From a virus, in IMG/VR virus record IMGVR_UViG_3300031240_000034, positions 1-30,940 of that record: a stretch of DNA of 30,940 nt; one strand, given 5' to 3'. The notes beneath the pieces were generated by a model. The model searched no databases. It saw nothing but the letters and a program-made list of their open reading frames with translations, and had not been told where the DNA came from. This document shows positions 16,557 to 23,103 of this stretch, in pieces. The translations under genes were made by a program, and so were the position numbers. Within the stretch, counting starts at the first letter, position 1. Every line of letters begins with the position of its first letter.

Positions 16557-17338
16557 TGTTCAATATTGTTGACGATTTCGTTGATCGATTAGCCGATGAT
16601 ATCGGCGTATCCTTGTCGCTCAGTGGCGAGCCGTCGCCGCTGATTGATCGGTTCGTGAACGCATGTCTGTCTGACGAAGATGGCAAGTGGATCACGATTG
16701 GCGGGAAATCGGAAGGCGATAAGGGGAAGCATGTCGGCGGCTTTCGCGTGCAGATTAACGGCGACGGAAAGATTATCAAGGGGCGGTTGAAAGGGACGAA
16801 CGTTAAGGACGTAAAGAAGCGGTTTGACGAGGGTAAGAATCGCGGTACGCCGATACGCGATAAGCAAGAAACCAGCAACATTCCTCATTTTATGAAAAAT
16901 GTAAAAAATACTGTTGACAATTCTAGGAAGGATGCTAATATAGAAGGGACGGCAGCGAAAGAGACTGCCGGGAATGATGATGCGAAAGGGACGAAAATGG
17001 AAACCGCCAACATGACTCCTAACCAAGAAATTAAATTCCGCCAAGATAAGTCGTATGGCGAGATAATGAAATCTTTGCCAAAGTTGGAAGGGTCTGAAAA
17101 GCAGGTGTCTTGGGCAAATAAAATTCGCGACACCAAGCTTGAACATCTGACGAGAAACATCGTGTCTCGCGAAATGCAACTCGTCACGATAACTAGCGAA
17201 AATCAACGAAAAAGATACGATGTTCGCGTGTCTCAGTTGAAAAAAACACTGTCTGATGTTTTGTCGAAAACCGCTGCGAAATTTTGGATTGATTCGCGAG
17301 ATAGCGATTTGACAGCGGAACCAGAAGAAAATTACTAA
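16556..17338 (+). CDS. Modular cargo protein: shared N-terminal module, WITIGG motif, GSEKQ-type C-terminal domain
   Basis: The start is ATG 16556, overlapping the previous stop. Residues ~1-40 are the shared module (NIVDDFVDRL... LIDRFVNACLS). GKWITIGG...GKHVGGF (~43-63) and DGKIIKGRLKG follow. Residues ~115-147 are encoded by a DNA cassette that also looks like a sigma-70 promoter, hairpin and ribosome binding site. The C-terminal domain (~148-260) has LPKLEGSEKQVSWANKIR and AAKFWIDSRD, a small module I associate with phage and plasmid polyvalent proteins. An internal ATG at 16997 after AAAGGG would give the C-terminal domain alone (113 aa). The N-terminal half is nearly duplicated at 18553. 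Confidence 0.7.
   Translation: MFNIVDDFVDRLADDIGVSLSLSGEPSPLIDRFVNACLSDEDGKWITIGGKSEGDKGKHVGGFRVQINGDGKIIKGRLKGTNVKDVKKRFDEGKNRGTPIRDKQETSNIPHFMKNVKNTVDNSRKDANIEGTAAKETAGNDDAKGTKMETANMTPNQEIKFRQDKSYGEIMKSLPKLEGSEKQVSWANKIRDTKLEHLTRNIVSREMQLVTITSENQRKRYDVRVSQLKKTLSDVLSKTAAKFWIDSRDSDLTAEPEENY
16562..16870 (+). repeat. Duplicated gene segment, copy 1 (partner 18571-18879)
   Basis: About 309 bp match the partner at an offset of 2009 bp. The first 104 bp (16562-16665) are identical in the two copies; later differences are mostly at third codon positions. The pattern fits a duplication followed by gene conversion or recombination at the 5' end. Confidence 0.9.
16914..16999 (+). promoter_or_regulatory. 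In-frame sigma-70-like promoter, hairpin leader and RBS (copy 1)
   Basis: TTGACA (16914-16919), a 16-nt spacer, and TAATAT (16936-16941) with an extended -10 TG at 16933-16934 form a near-consensus promoter. Downstream lie a hairpin CGGCAG/CTGCCG (16950-16955 with 16965-16970) and AAAGGG six bases before ATG 16997. All of it is read through in frame by the gene starting at 16556. It should produce a transcript for the C-terminal domain only. Confidence 0.65.
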
Positions 17339-17339
17339 G

Positions 17340-18569
17340 ATGCCAAACACCTTCGGCACAACCAAGACGCAAGTCAAGCTGATCGATCCTCGCGATGCTC
17401 GTCGCTATCGTCAGCGATTTCGTCGCGACATGATCCCTCAGCTTGAGCTTGCGAACAGCCTCTATTGCCCGCTCGGTCGATTCCCGACGCGAGGATGGAT
17501 CTTGCTCACTCGCGGCGATTACGATCTCGTGCGAGGGTATGGCACGAACTATACGCTTAATTTCGCTGATGTCTTGGATGGAACGAACCTCACTTTTCAA
17601 AACCTCTCCATCGTGCAAGCCAAGTGCGTAACGACCGGCATCATCGACGATCCGGCGGCTATCTATCTGGTCGAGCTAACCGACCTGCGCGGCATCCTTT
17701 GGAATCAGTGGTTTCAATTCCCCGTTGAAAGCTATTACAACGTCCTTTCGCCAGCTTACCCAGACCTTCACTACGCCGATAGCCTTAACGCCGGTTCGCC
17801 ATTTTCTTGGCAAACAATGGTCGCTGACATGTGGTCATTGCTGGGCCTAGGATCGTTTCCAGGGCTTCCGAGTGCTCCGGCGAGTATTCCGACGAATTGG
17901 AACTTGCCTGGCGTGCACGGTTGGCCCAGGCTTTGCGATATGCTCTATCACGTCGGGATGAGTGTTTCGGTTGATCCGACTTCGCTTACGCCGTATGGCA
18001 TCGTTGAGAACGGTGATGACGACGCTAATTTCGATGCGTTGACGGCGAAATATCTCAAGGCGAACAAGTTGGAGGATGACCTGAATTGGATCGATATTGG
18101 ATCGGGTCGCGTCCCTGGCATAGTCATCGTTTACTTTCGCCGCGTCAATCAGTATTACGGCACGGAAGAGACTATTCGTCGCGATAGCGGGCAGTGGGCT
18201 ACGAACTCTGTTTATCCGATCGCCGTTGCCGCTCCCTCATCGTTTGCCGGGGCGGTTGGCACGCATGGCATGTTCGATGATTATCCGATCCGTTTTGACG
18301 TGGATGGCAACCCACTCGCTGCCGACGTGATTGAGGCGACGGCGATTGCGACGGAGCGGGTGCAACAATACTTTGACGATATTTATTCGCGGACTTCCGG
18401 ATATCTTAATCGCACCTACACAGGCATCTTGCCGTTCTTCCCCGGCTCGCAGATCGACGGCGTTTGCTGGCGGCAAGATTTCCGCGATCAAGATCGGGAA
18501 GGGTTCAGGACGCAGATTTTGCGTGGTCCTCTTTGGCCAGAGGTTTATCCGGATGCTCCGAAGCATTAA
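17340..18569 (+). CDS. Uncharacterised virion protein, probably baseplate or tail hub (409 aa)
   Basis: The gene starts 1 nt after the previous stop with a weak purine-rich site upstream. The product is aromatic- and Pro-rich with repeated beta strands (DYDLVRGYGTNYTLNFAD, VPGIVIVYFRRVNQYYG) and an N-terminal basic segment (DARRYRQRFRRDMIP). Such composition is common in tail-tip or baseplate proteins, but no family is recognised. It lies between the two duplicated cargo genes, and its last 17 nt overlap the next gene (ATG 18553). Confidence 0.55.
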   Translation: MPNTFGTTKTQVKLIDPRDARRYRQRFRRDMIPQLELANSLYCPLGRFPTRGWILLTRGDYDLVRGYGTNYTLNFADVLDGTNLTFQNLSIVQAKCVTTGIIDDPAAIYLVELTDLRGILWNQWFQFPVESYYNVLSPAYPDLHYADSLNAGSPFSWQTMVADMWSLLGLGSFPGLPSAPASIPTNWNLPGVHGWPRLCDMLYHVGMSVSVDPTSLTPYGIVENGDDDANFDALTAKYLKANKLEDDLNWIDIGSGRVPGIVIVYFRRVNQYYGTEETIRRDSGQWATNSVYPIAVAAPSSFAGAVGTHGMFDDYPIRFDVDGNPLAADVIEATAIATERVQQYFDDIYSRTSGYLNRTYTGILPFFPGSQIDGVCWRQDFRDQDREGFRTQILRGPLWPEVYPDAPKH

Positions 18570-19647
18570 TAATATTGTTGACGATTTCGTTGATCGATTA
18601 GCCGATGATATCGGCGTATCCTTGTCGCTCAGTGGCGAGCCGTCGCCGCTGATTGATCGGTTCGTGAACGCATGCCTGTCCGACGAGAGCGGCAAGTGGA
18701 TCACGATTGGCGGCAAGTCAGAAGTCAATAAGGGGAAGCATGTCGGCGGCTTCCGCGTGCAGATTGATGGCGATGGGAAGATTATCAAAGGGCGGCTGAA
18801 AGGCACGAACGTGAAGGACGTAAAGAAGCGGTTTGACGAAGGAAAGAATCGTGGCGAGCCGATACGCGAGAAGGAAGAGGGGAATCGGATGCCTGCGTTC
18901 ATGAAAAACAAGAAATCCGAAGAATCAGTAAAAAATACTGTTGACAACTCTAGGAAGGATGCTAATATAGAAGGGACGGCAGCGAAAGAGACTGCCGGGA
19001 ATGAAGATGCGAAAGGGACGAAAATGAAGAATGTTGACAACTCTAGGAAGGATGCTAATATAGAAGGGACGGCAGCGAAAGAGACTGCCGGGAATGAAGA
19101 TGCGAAAGGGACGAAAATGGAAACAAAAAAAATAGTCAGAAACACCTCGTCAAGCAAGGTTGATGATTATACGACTGGAAGCGTAATTATTCATGACGGA
19201 GACTACTACGTAGTTACAAGTGTCAATCGCCGATCTGACGATCATGGCGGATACTCTTACCAGATGACGGCAAGGACAGCCACTGAAAAAGAATCGCGAC
19301 GTAAGAGAAAGGAAATGTTAATCAAGTCGCTGAGGGGAAACGAAAACGTTCACAACCTTGCTTACGAAGCAGACAAGGAGTTTGACAGAGAAACCAGAAA
19401 AAAAATCAATGAAATTGAAAAACAAGAACATAACGATAGTCTTGTTGCGTGGCGAAAGCAAGCTGAAGAAAAAATGTCCGGCAAACTCACCCCAGAAGCG
19501 ATTTCTGAAATAACCAACCTTATCGATGGACCAAACTATACGTTTAGAGACGTCACCGAACTAATCAAAGATGCTTTAGGAAACCCTGATGCTTTTGAAG
19601 CTGAAGATTTTCCAGCTTTGATGGCATCTCACAAAAAAAATAAGTAA
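18553..19647 (+). CDS. Modular cargo protein: shared N-terminal module with tandem promoter cassette and distinct C-terminus
   Basis: The start is ATG 18553 (AGAGG at about 18538-18542), 17 nt inside the previous gene; the longer open frame upstream lies within that gene. Residues ~1-125 nearly repeat the 16556 protein (shared module, GKWITIGG, GKHVGGF). Two in-frame 31-residue repeats follow (~130-190), encoded by the promoter-like DNA cassette. The C-terminal cargo (~190-364) starts METKKIVRN, has a strand-rich part (SVIIHDGDYYVVTSVNRR) and a long charged helix. ATG 19117 after AAAGGG would give it alone as 176 residues. I do not recognise the cargo. It is the last gene of the plus-strand arm. 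Confidence 0.7.
   Translation: MLRSINNIVDDFVDRLADDIGVSLSLSGEPSPLIDRFVNACLSDESGKWITIGGKSEVNKGKHVGGFRVQIDGDGKIIKGRLKGTNVKDVKKRFDEGKNRGEPIREKEEGNRMPAFMKNKKSEESVKNTVDNSRKDANIEGTAAKETAGNEDAKGTKMKNVDNSRKDANIEGTAAKETAGNEDAKGTKMETKKIVRNTSSSKVDDYTTGSVIIHDGDYYVVTSVNRRSDDHGGYSYQMTARTATEKESRRKRKEMLIKSLRGNENVHNLAYEADKEFDRETRKKINEIEKQEHNDSLVAWRKQAEEKMSGKLTPEAISEITNLIDGPNYTFRDVTELIKDALGNPDAFEAEDFPALMASHKKNK
18571..18879 (+). repeat. Duplicated gene segment, copy 2 (partner 16562-16870)
   Basis: Its first 104 bp are identical to 16562-16665, and the remainder differs mainly at synonymous positions. It encodes the shared N-terminal module and WITIGG region of the second cargo gene. Confidence 0.9.
18941..19126 (+). 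repeat. Two tandem 93-bp copies of the in-frame promoter cassette
   Basis: Copies start at 18941 and 19034, exactly 31 codons apart. Each holds TTGACA (18941-18946; 19034-19039), a 16-nt spacer, TAATAT (18963-18968; 19056-19061) with upstream TG, a CGGCAG/CTGCCG hairpin, and AAAGGG before an in-frame ATG (19024; 19117). The cassette is nearly identical to the one at 16914. Frame is kept throughout. Confidence 0.85.
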
Positions 19648-19656
19648 TTTAACACG

Positions 19657-19684
19657 AAGATTATGACGGCATCCTCATAATCTT
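19657..19684. terminator. Hairpin between converging gene arms, possible terminator
   Basis: AAGATTATGA at 19657-19666 and TCATAATCTT at 19675-19684 form a perfect 10-bp stem with an 8-nt loop at the point where the two arms meet. It includes the stop region of the minus-strand gene. A T-rich stretch lies on the minus-strand exit side only after about 12 nt, so it is not a textbook rho-independent terminator, but its position fits bidirectional transcription termination. Confidence 0.5.
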
Positions 19685-20956
19685 AGTGACCGTAGATGTC
19701 GTGCTCCATCCTTCGAGCGGAGCAATTTTCACGACTTCCTTGGCGAATTGATCGCCATCGAAGTTTCGTCCCAAATCAGCAACAACGCGAATGTCTGGCT
19801 TCAACTGCTCCATTACTTTCGCTGGCGTATCCTCATCGAACACAACCACCCAGTCAACCGCTTCCAGACCGGCAATCAGCATTGCTCGTTGCTCGTGCGG
19901 GATAACCGGCCTCCCCATCCCCTTGAGATGGCGAACGCTTTCGTCGGAGTTGACGCCGACGACTAACGCATCGCCATGCTTCTTGGCTTCATTGAGCAAA
20001 TGAAGATGATGCGGTCCGAACAGATCGAAGCAACCGTTTGCAAAAACGATCTTGCCGGGGATGCTCTCACGCAGAGCGGTAAGACCCAGAAATTGAATGA
20101 TCTTTCCCTGGCAAGGATCGATATCGCGGCGAATTTCGTGAGGCCACGGTGGCCTATTGTGGGCGAATTGCACGTAGACGCGGCCAGCGGAATGAGCGAT
20201 GGTTGCGGCGTCTTCCAGTGAGAAGTCGTGAGCGAGTGCTAGTGTCAGATGGGCAGCGAAGCAATCGCCGGCTCCGACGTGCGAAACGCATTCGACAGGT
20301 TTAGTTTGGCCGCAAAGTTTTGAATTGTCGTATTCCTCGTTTAATACAACGCATTGCGAATGACCAAGCGTCAGAACGGCTGGCATGTCTCTTTTTTCCC
20401 ACCACTTATCATACTTGCGGTTATAGTCAGCATTGCACTTTATGATTGCCCCTCGATACAGCTTTGGCTCTCGCTTCGCATCCGCAACGCAAGGAATGCC
20501 GCGTTCATTAGCGTAGTCGATGATTTGGCGGATGAAATGCGGCGTAAGGAAATACTTATCATAATCGGAAATAAGTATCCCGTCGCAAGGATGTTCTTCC
20601 AACTCCTGCAACGCTAACTCACGATGTCTTTCTAAGTCATTTTCGCCGTAAAGGCAACCATCATCATCATGCCGAAATACCGTCTTGCCGTTGACGACGA
20701 ATCGAGTCTTTTTAATTCCGTACTCCGTCTCCGGTCCAAGCATGACCGCTTTGGAGTTCCACTGATAAAGTTGACGAGCGGCATTCGACGCTCCGCCTGG
20801 ACAGCATACCAAACGTTCTTCGATAAACTTTGGCGTGTCCTCTTGGCCGATTTCCATGCGGCCATGAGCGTAGATGTCGGTCATAGAATCGCCGAAAACT
20901 CCGATGCGTTTCGGCGTTTTCCGATCTGCTTCAATTAGTCGGTCGATTGCGTTCAT
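19661..20956 (-). CDS. HldE-like bifunctional heptose kinase / degenerate nucleotidyltransferase
   Basis: The 431-residue protein has the HldE (RfaE) layout. Residues ~15-270 are a PfkB/ribokinase-type kinase with GGASNAA (54-60), ISDYDKY (129-135) and the catalytic GAGD (228-231). Residues ~302-431 resemble the cytidylyltransferase-type domain (VFANGCFD, LVVGVNSDESVRHLKG, AVDWVVVFDEDTP, WSTTSTV). HldE phosphorylates heptose-7-phosphate at C1 and adds AMP to make the ADP-heptose precursor of LPS. Here the nucleotide-binding H-x-G-H (FDILHAGH in the bacterial enzyme) reads FDLFGPHH (310-317), so the first His is missing, and the KGGDY segment is absent. The kinase is probably active; the transferase may not be. 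ATGA coupling joins it to the zinc ribbon gene. Confidence 0.85.
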   Translation of the reverse strand: MNAIDRLIEADRKTPKRIGVFGDSMTDIYAHGRMEIGQEDTPKFIEERLVCCPGGASNAARQLYQWNSKAVMLGPETEYGIKKTRFVVNGKTVFRHDDDGCLYGENDLERHRELALQELEEHPCDGILISDYDKYFLTPHFIRQIIDYANERGIPCVADAKREPKLYRGAIIKCNADYNRKYDKWWEKRDMPAVLTLGHSQCVVLNEEYDNSKLCGQTKPVECVSHVGAGDCFAAHLTLALAHDFSLEDAATIAHSAGRVYVQFAHNRPPWPHEIRRDIDPCQGKIIQFLGLTALRESIPGKIVFANGCFDLFGPHHLHLLNEAKKHGDALVVGVNSDESVRHLKGMGRPVIPHEQRAMLIAGLEAVDWVVVFDEDTPAKVMEQLKPDIRVVADLGRNFDGDQFAKEVVKIAPLEGWSTTSTVTKIMRMPS

Positions 20957-21147
20957 AGATCAGTCCTGTGCAAACTAATAAACTGCGTTTTTTTACATAC
21001 CGGACATTGAATCAAGAAAGTTGATTCTTTGTGGTATTCTACATCCTCGTACAGGCAATAAATATCCGTGTAACACGTCGGACATGTTCCTTGCATTGGC
21101 GTGTCTTTTTTAAGTTTTTTATTTTCGTTAACACTGATTTTTATCAT
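20953..21147 (-). CDS. Small zinc-ribbon protein (64 aa)
   Basis: Starting at ATG 21147 (overlapping the thyX stop as ATGA), the product has two Cys pairs, TCPTCY and QCPVCKK, about 25 residues apart, the classical zinc-ribbon spacing. A longer start at 21165 would lie inside thyX and is less likely. The stop overlaps the next ATG (20956). Such small ribbons often act as protein- or nucleic acid-binding adaptors; the partner is unknown. Confidence 0.75.
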   Translation of the reverse strand: MIKISVNENKKLKKDTPMQGTCPTCYTDIYCLYEDVEYHKESTFLIQCPVCKKTQFISLHRTDL

Positions 21148-21833
21148 AGCTTGAATAACCCCCATGTTCGTGGAAACTTTTCCGAGATAATCTTGCCAAT
21201 CTCATTGGCAAATTGCCGTATTTCCCATTGAGCTTTTTCATCCATGCGAAGCGTAAGAAACGCAAGCCAGTTGCGAAGATTGGTACATGCACGCATTCGA
21301 CTGTATCGACCAACTGGGACAGGCAGACGAGCTACTTCTTTCGGAATGCCGCGTCGCAAACCGCTTCGATACACTCGCTCGGCGTGTTCATACAAGTCAG
21401 CAAGTTCGCATAACCAAGCGAGTGCTGCTTCGTGAGTTATCAAGTCGGAACCTTTGATAGCTCCTGCCTGTTTGTTCGTGCCGCTAACCGAAAGGCAACG
21501 CTCAACGGTTGGCATATAATTGGCGTATGGCAATGGAGTGTAACGCGCAGACATTTCGTTATAAGATTGAGTTCTATGCCTGTGCCATTCCCTGAATACA
21601 ACAATCGGGGCTTGCACCTCGATTACCATGCCTGCCATTTCAAACGGCGTTGCGTGTTTGTTTGTGTAAAGGTACTCAAGCAATCCTTGATCGCCTTTTG
21701 GATGCCCTTCGTATGGTTCCCAGGAAACGAACCCCTTGTCTGTTGACATGCGAGCCGCTTCGATGATGCTCATGTCGCTGCCCCATCCTTCGATGAATTC
21801 AAGGTATCCGTGATCGAGGACTTTTGTTCGCAT
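21144..21833 (-). CDS. thyX: Flavin-dependent thymidylate synthase ThyX
   Basis: A 229-residue protein with the complete ThyX signature RHRTQSYNEMSARY (residues 85-98, R-H-R-x(3)-x-N-E-x-S-x-R-Y type), AARMSTDKG (26-34) and the H-x-TPFEM segment (60-66). ThyX makes dTMP from dUMP using methylene-tetrahydrofolate and FAD/NADPH, acting in the cytoplasm as a tetramer. Phages use it to feed DNA replication. AAGGAA precedes ATG 21833. The start lies 64 nt inside the DUF3310 gene and the stop overlaps the zinc-ribbon ATG, so it belongs to the long minus-strand operon. Length and motifs are normal. Confidence 0.97.
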   Translation of the reverse strand: MRTKVLDHGYLEFIEGWGSDMSIIEAARMSTDKGFVSWEPYEGHPKGDQGLLEYLYTNKHATPFEMAGMVIEVQAPIVVFREWHRHRTQSYNEMSARYTPLPYANYMPTVERCLSVSGTNKQAGAIKGSDLITHEAALAWLCELADLYEHAERVYRSGLRRGIPKEVARLPVPVGRYSRMRACTNLRNWLAFLTLRMDEKAQWEIRQFANEIGKIISEKFPRTWGLFKL

Positions 21834-22036
21834 TTTATTCCTTCAATGTTCTTGATTTGCCTTTTAAGATACCATTCGGCCTTTTTCAAGTCTTCCAACG
21901 AGTCCCCTTTTAATCCAGCACGCCAAATATATTTAATCGCGTTGCCAAGATTGAACCCGAAATGCTCGGCTATGTCGATACACTCAACACCGCTCGGATG
22001 TTCCTTGTAGTGTTTCGGATGAATGGCATCGTTCAT
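21770..22036 (-). CDS. DUF3310 family protein (88 aa)
   Basis: ATG 22036 overlaps the stop of the glycosyltransferase gene (ATGA). The protein shows the DUF3310 core: HPKHYKEHPSGVECIDIAEH, then GNAIKYIWRAGLKG and LEDLKKAEWYLKRQI. This family is widespread in phages, often next to nucleotide metabolism genes, and is sometimes called a nucleotide kinase without firm proof. Here it directly precedes and overlaps thyX by 64 nt, which fits a role in nucleotide supply. The tail after residue ~65 lies over the thyX start and is poorly conserved-looking. Confidence 0.9.
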   Translation of the reverse strand: MNDAIHPKHYKEHPSGVECIDIAEHFGFNLGNAIKYIWRAGLKGDSLEDLKKAEWYLKRQIKNIEGIKCEQKSSITDTLNSSKDGAAT

Positions 22037-22923
22037 TGCAAAACATCCCCTAACCACGCCTTCACGCTCCGCACCAAATCCCCATCATCCGAATACGTCC
22101 GCCAAAAGTAGTTCGCCTCAAACCAATCAGCAACCGCCGCGTTGCCACGAAGCAAATCCATTTCGCGATGGTTCGCCGGCACAAGATGCGTCGTGTTCGG
22201 TGCGGGGTCATGGAACAACGCAGGATGATGTCCTGTCCAACAAATTAGCGTCGGCGTTTCGGTTGCACTCGCACACTTCCCAGGACCGCTATCGATGCCG
22301 ACGAACGCTTCGCACTGGCTAATGATCGCTGCGTTCATCTGGGCGTCGCGGCCCCATTCCTCAGAGCATGCAAGGCGTCCAGTCGTGTGAATGTACTTCC
22401 CATCTGGCAACGTGCTCTTGCTTCGCCAGTCAAGTAGGAGCGGAATGCGGTTTAGCGAAAGAACAGCATCGCATATCTCGGCGGCTTGATGCCTAGTCAG
22501 ATTCTTTTTGTCAGGGCTGCTGTCGCCTTCGTATTGGATGGCGACGCGGCCTTTTCGTTTATAATCATCCTTAGACCATTGATATGCGAAAAAAGTATCA
22601 AATACTTTCTCTTTAGCTTCTTCGGTTATGTTGATTTCGTATCGCCCACATTCAGCATCCCACTCCATCCCAAACCGTTCGTGCAGGCAACTTGTCACTC
22701 GCGTGTTGGGCTTGTTTGGGAACGCCATGAACGTATCGAATAAACGAATTTCAATCTCGCGATCATAATTCGTCGCTGGCAGCGAGTCGTTATAATTGAC
22801 CGCGTTCCTGACAAGTCCGAAAGCCGCGTGCGGCTTGTCGCTGACGTAATCGATGATCCAGTTTGGGCGATGCTTTCGCAAATGACGTAGGACGGCGGCG
22901 AATTGGACGTTATCTCCATTCAA
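22033..22923 (-). CDS. Glycosyltransferase family 9-like (heptosyltransferase-type) protein
   Basis: The product has the GT9 C-terminal signature FVGIDSGPGKCASATETPT (the D-S-G-x-x-H-x-A-x-A-x-x-x-P donor region, His replaced by Lys-Cys here) and an N-terminal GDNVQFAAVLRHLRKHRP, like the G-D-x-h-x-x-x-P-x-x-R-x-L motif. Family members move heptose from ADP-heptose onto LPS, and an HldE-like gene is in the same operon. The frame opens with TTG 22923, which overlaps the stop of a 17-codon reading frame starting at ATG 22973 with a strong site GGGAGG (22985-22990). That short peptide (MNPIHVLIRMHPGYGLG) resembles the missing GT9 N-terminus, so a frameshift or coupled start is likely. It follows the array directly. 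Confidence 0.75.
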   Translation of the reverse strand: MNGDNVQFAAVLRHLRKHRPNWIIDYVSDKPHAAFGLVRNAVNYNDSLPATNYDREIEIRLFDTFMAFPNKPNTRVTSCLHERFGMEWDAECGRYEINITEEAKEKVFDTFFAYQWSKDDYKRKGRVAIQYEGDSSPDKKNLTRHQAAEICDAVLSLNRIPLLLDWRSKSTLPDGKYIHTTGRLACSEEWGRDAQMNAAIISQCEAFVGIDSGPGKCASATETPTLICWTGHHPALFHDPAPNTTHLVPANHREMDLLRGNAAVADWFEANYFWRTYSDDGDLVRSVKAWLGDVLQ

Positions 22924-23001
22924 CCCAACCCGTATCCTGGATGCATTCGGATTAGAACGTGTATAGGATTCATAGTTGGTTAAACCTCCCTTCTAAAAAC
23001 A

Positions 23002-23043
23002 GGCAGCAAAACCAGCATCGGTTGCATCAACTCTCTCGCTGCC
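23002..23043 (-). repeat. TIGR-like unit 7
   Basis: Stem GGCAGC/GCTGCC (6 bp). Spacer A GAGAGTTGA (23027-23035), central TGCAACCGA (23018-23026), spacer B TGCTGGTTT (23009-23017). It is followed by TGTTTTT. Confidence 0.88.
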
Positions 23044-23052
23044 GTTAGTTTA

Positions 23053-23100
23053 ATTGCCAGCACATCGGCACTCGGTTGCAAGCCTATGGTCGCTGGCAAT
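23053..23100 (-). repeat. TIGR-like unit 6
   Basis: The longest stem, ATTGCCAGC/GCTGGCAAT (9 bp). Spacer A is CCATAGGCT, the centre is TGCAACCGA, and spacer B is GTGCCGATG. Confidence 0.9.
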
Positions 23101-23103
23101 ATT

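Noticed and set aside
18331-18552. Upstream extension of the 18553 cargo gene
   Set aside because: The extra frame lies wholly inside the preceding virion gene; ATG 18553 has AGAGG upstream and begins the shared module.
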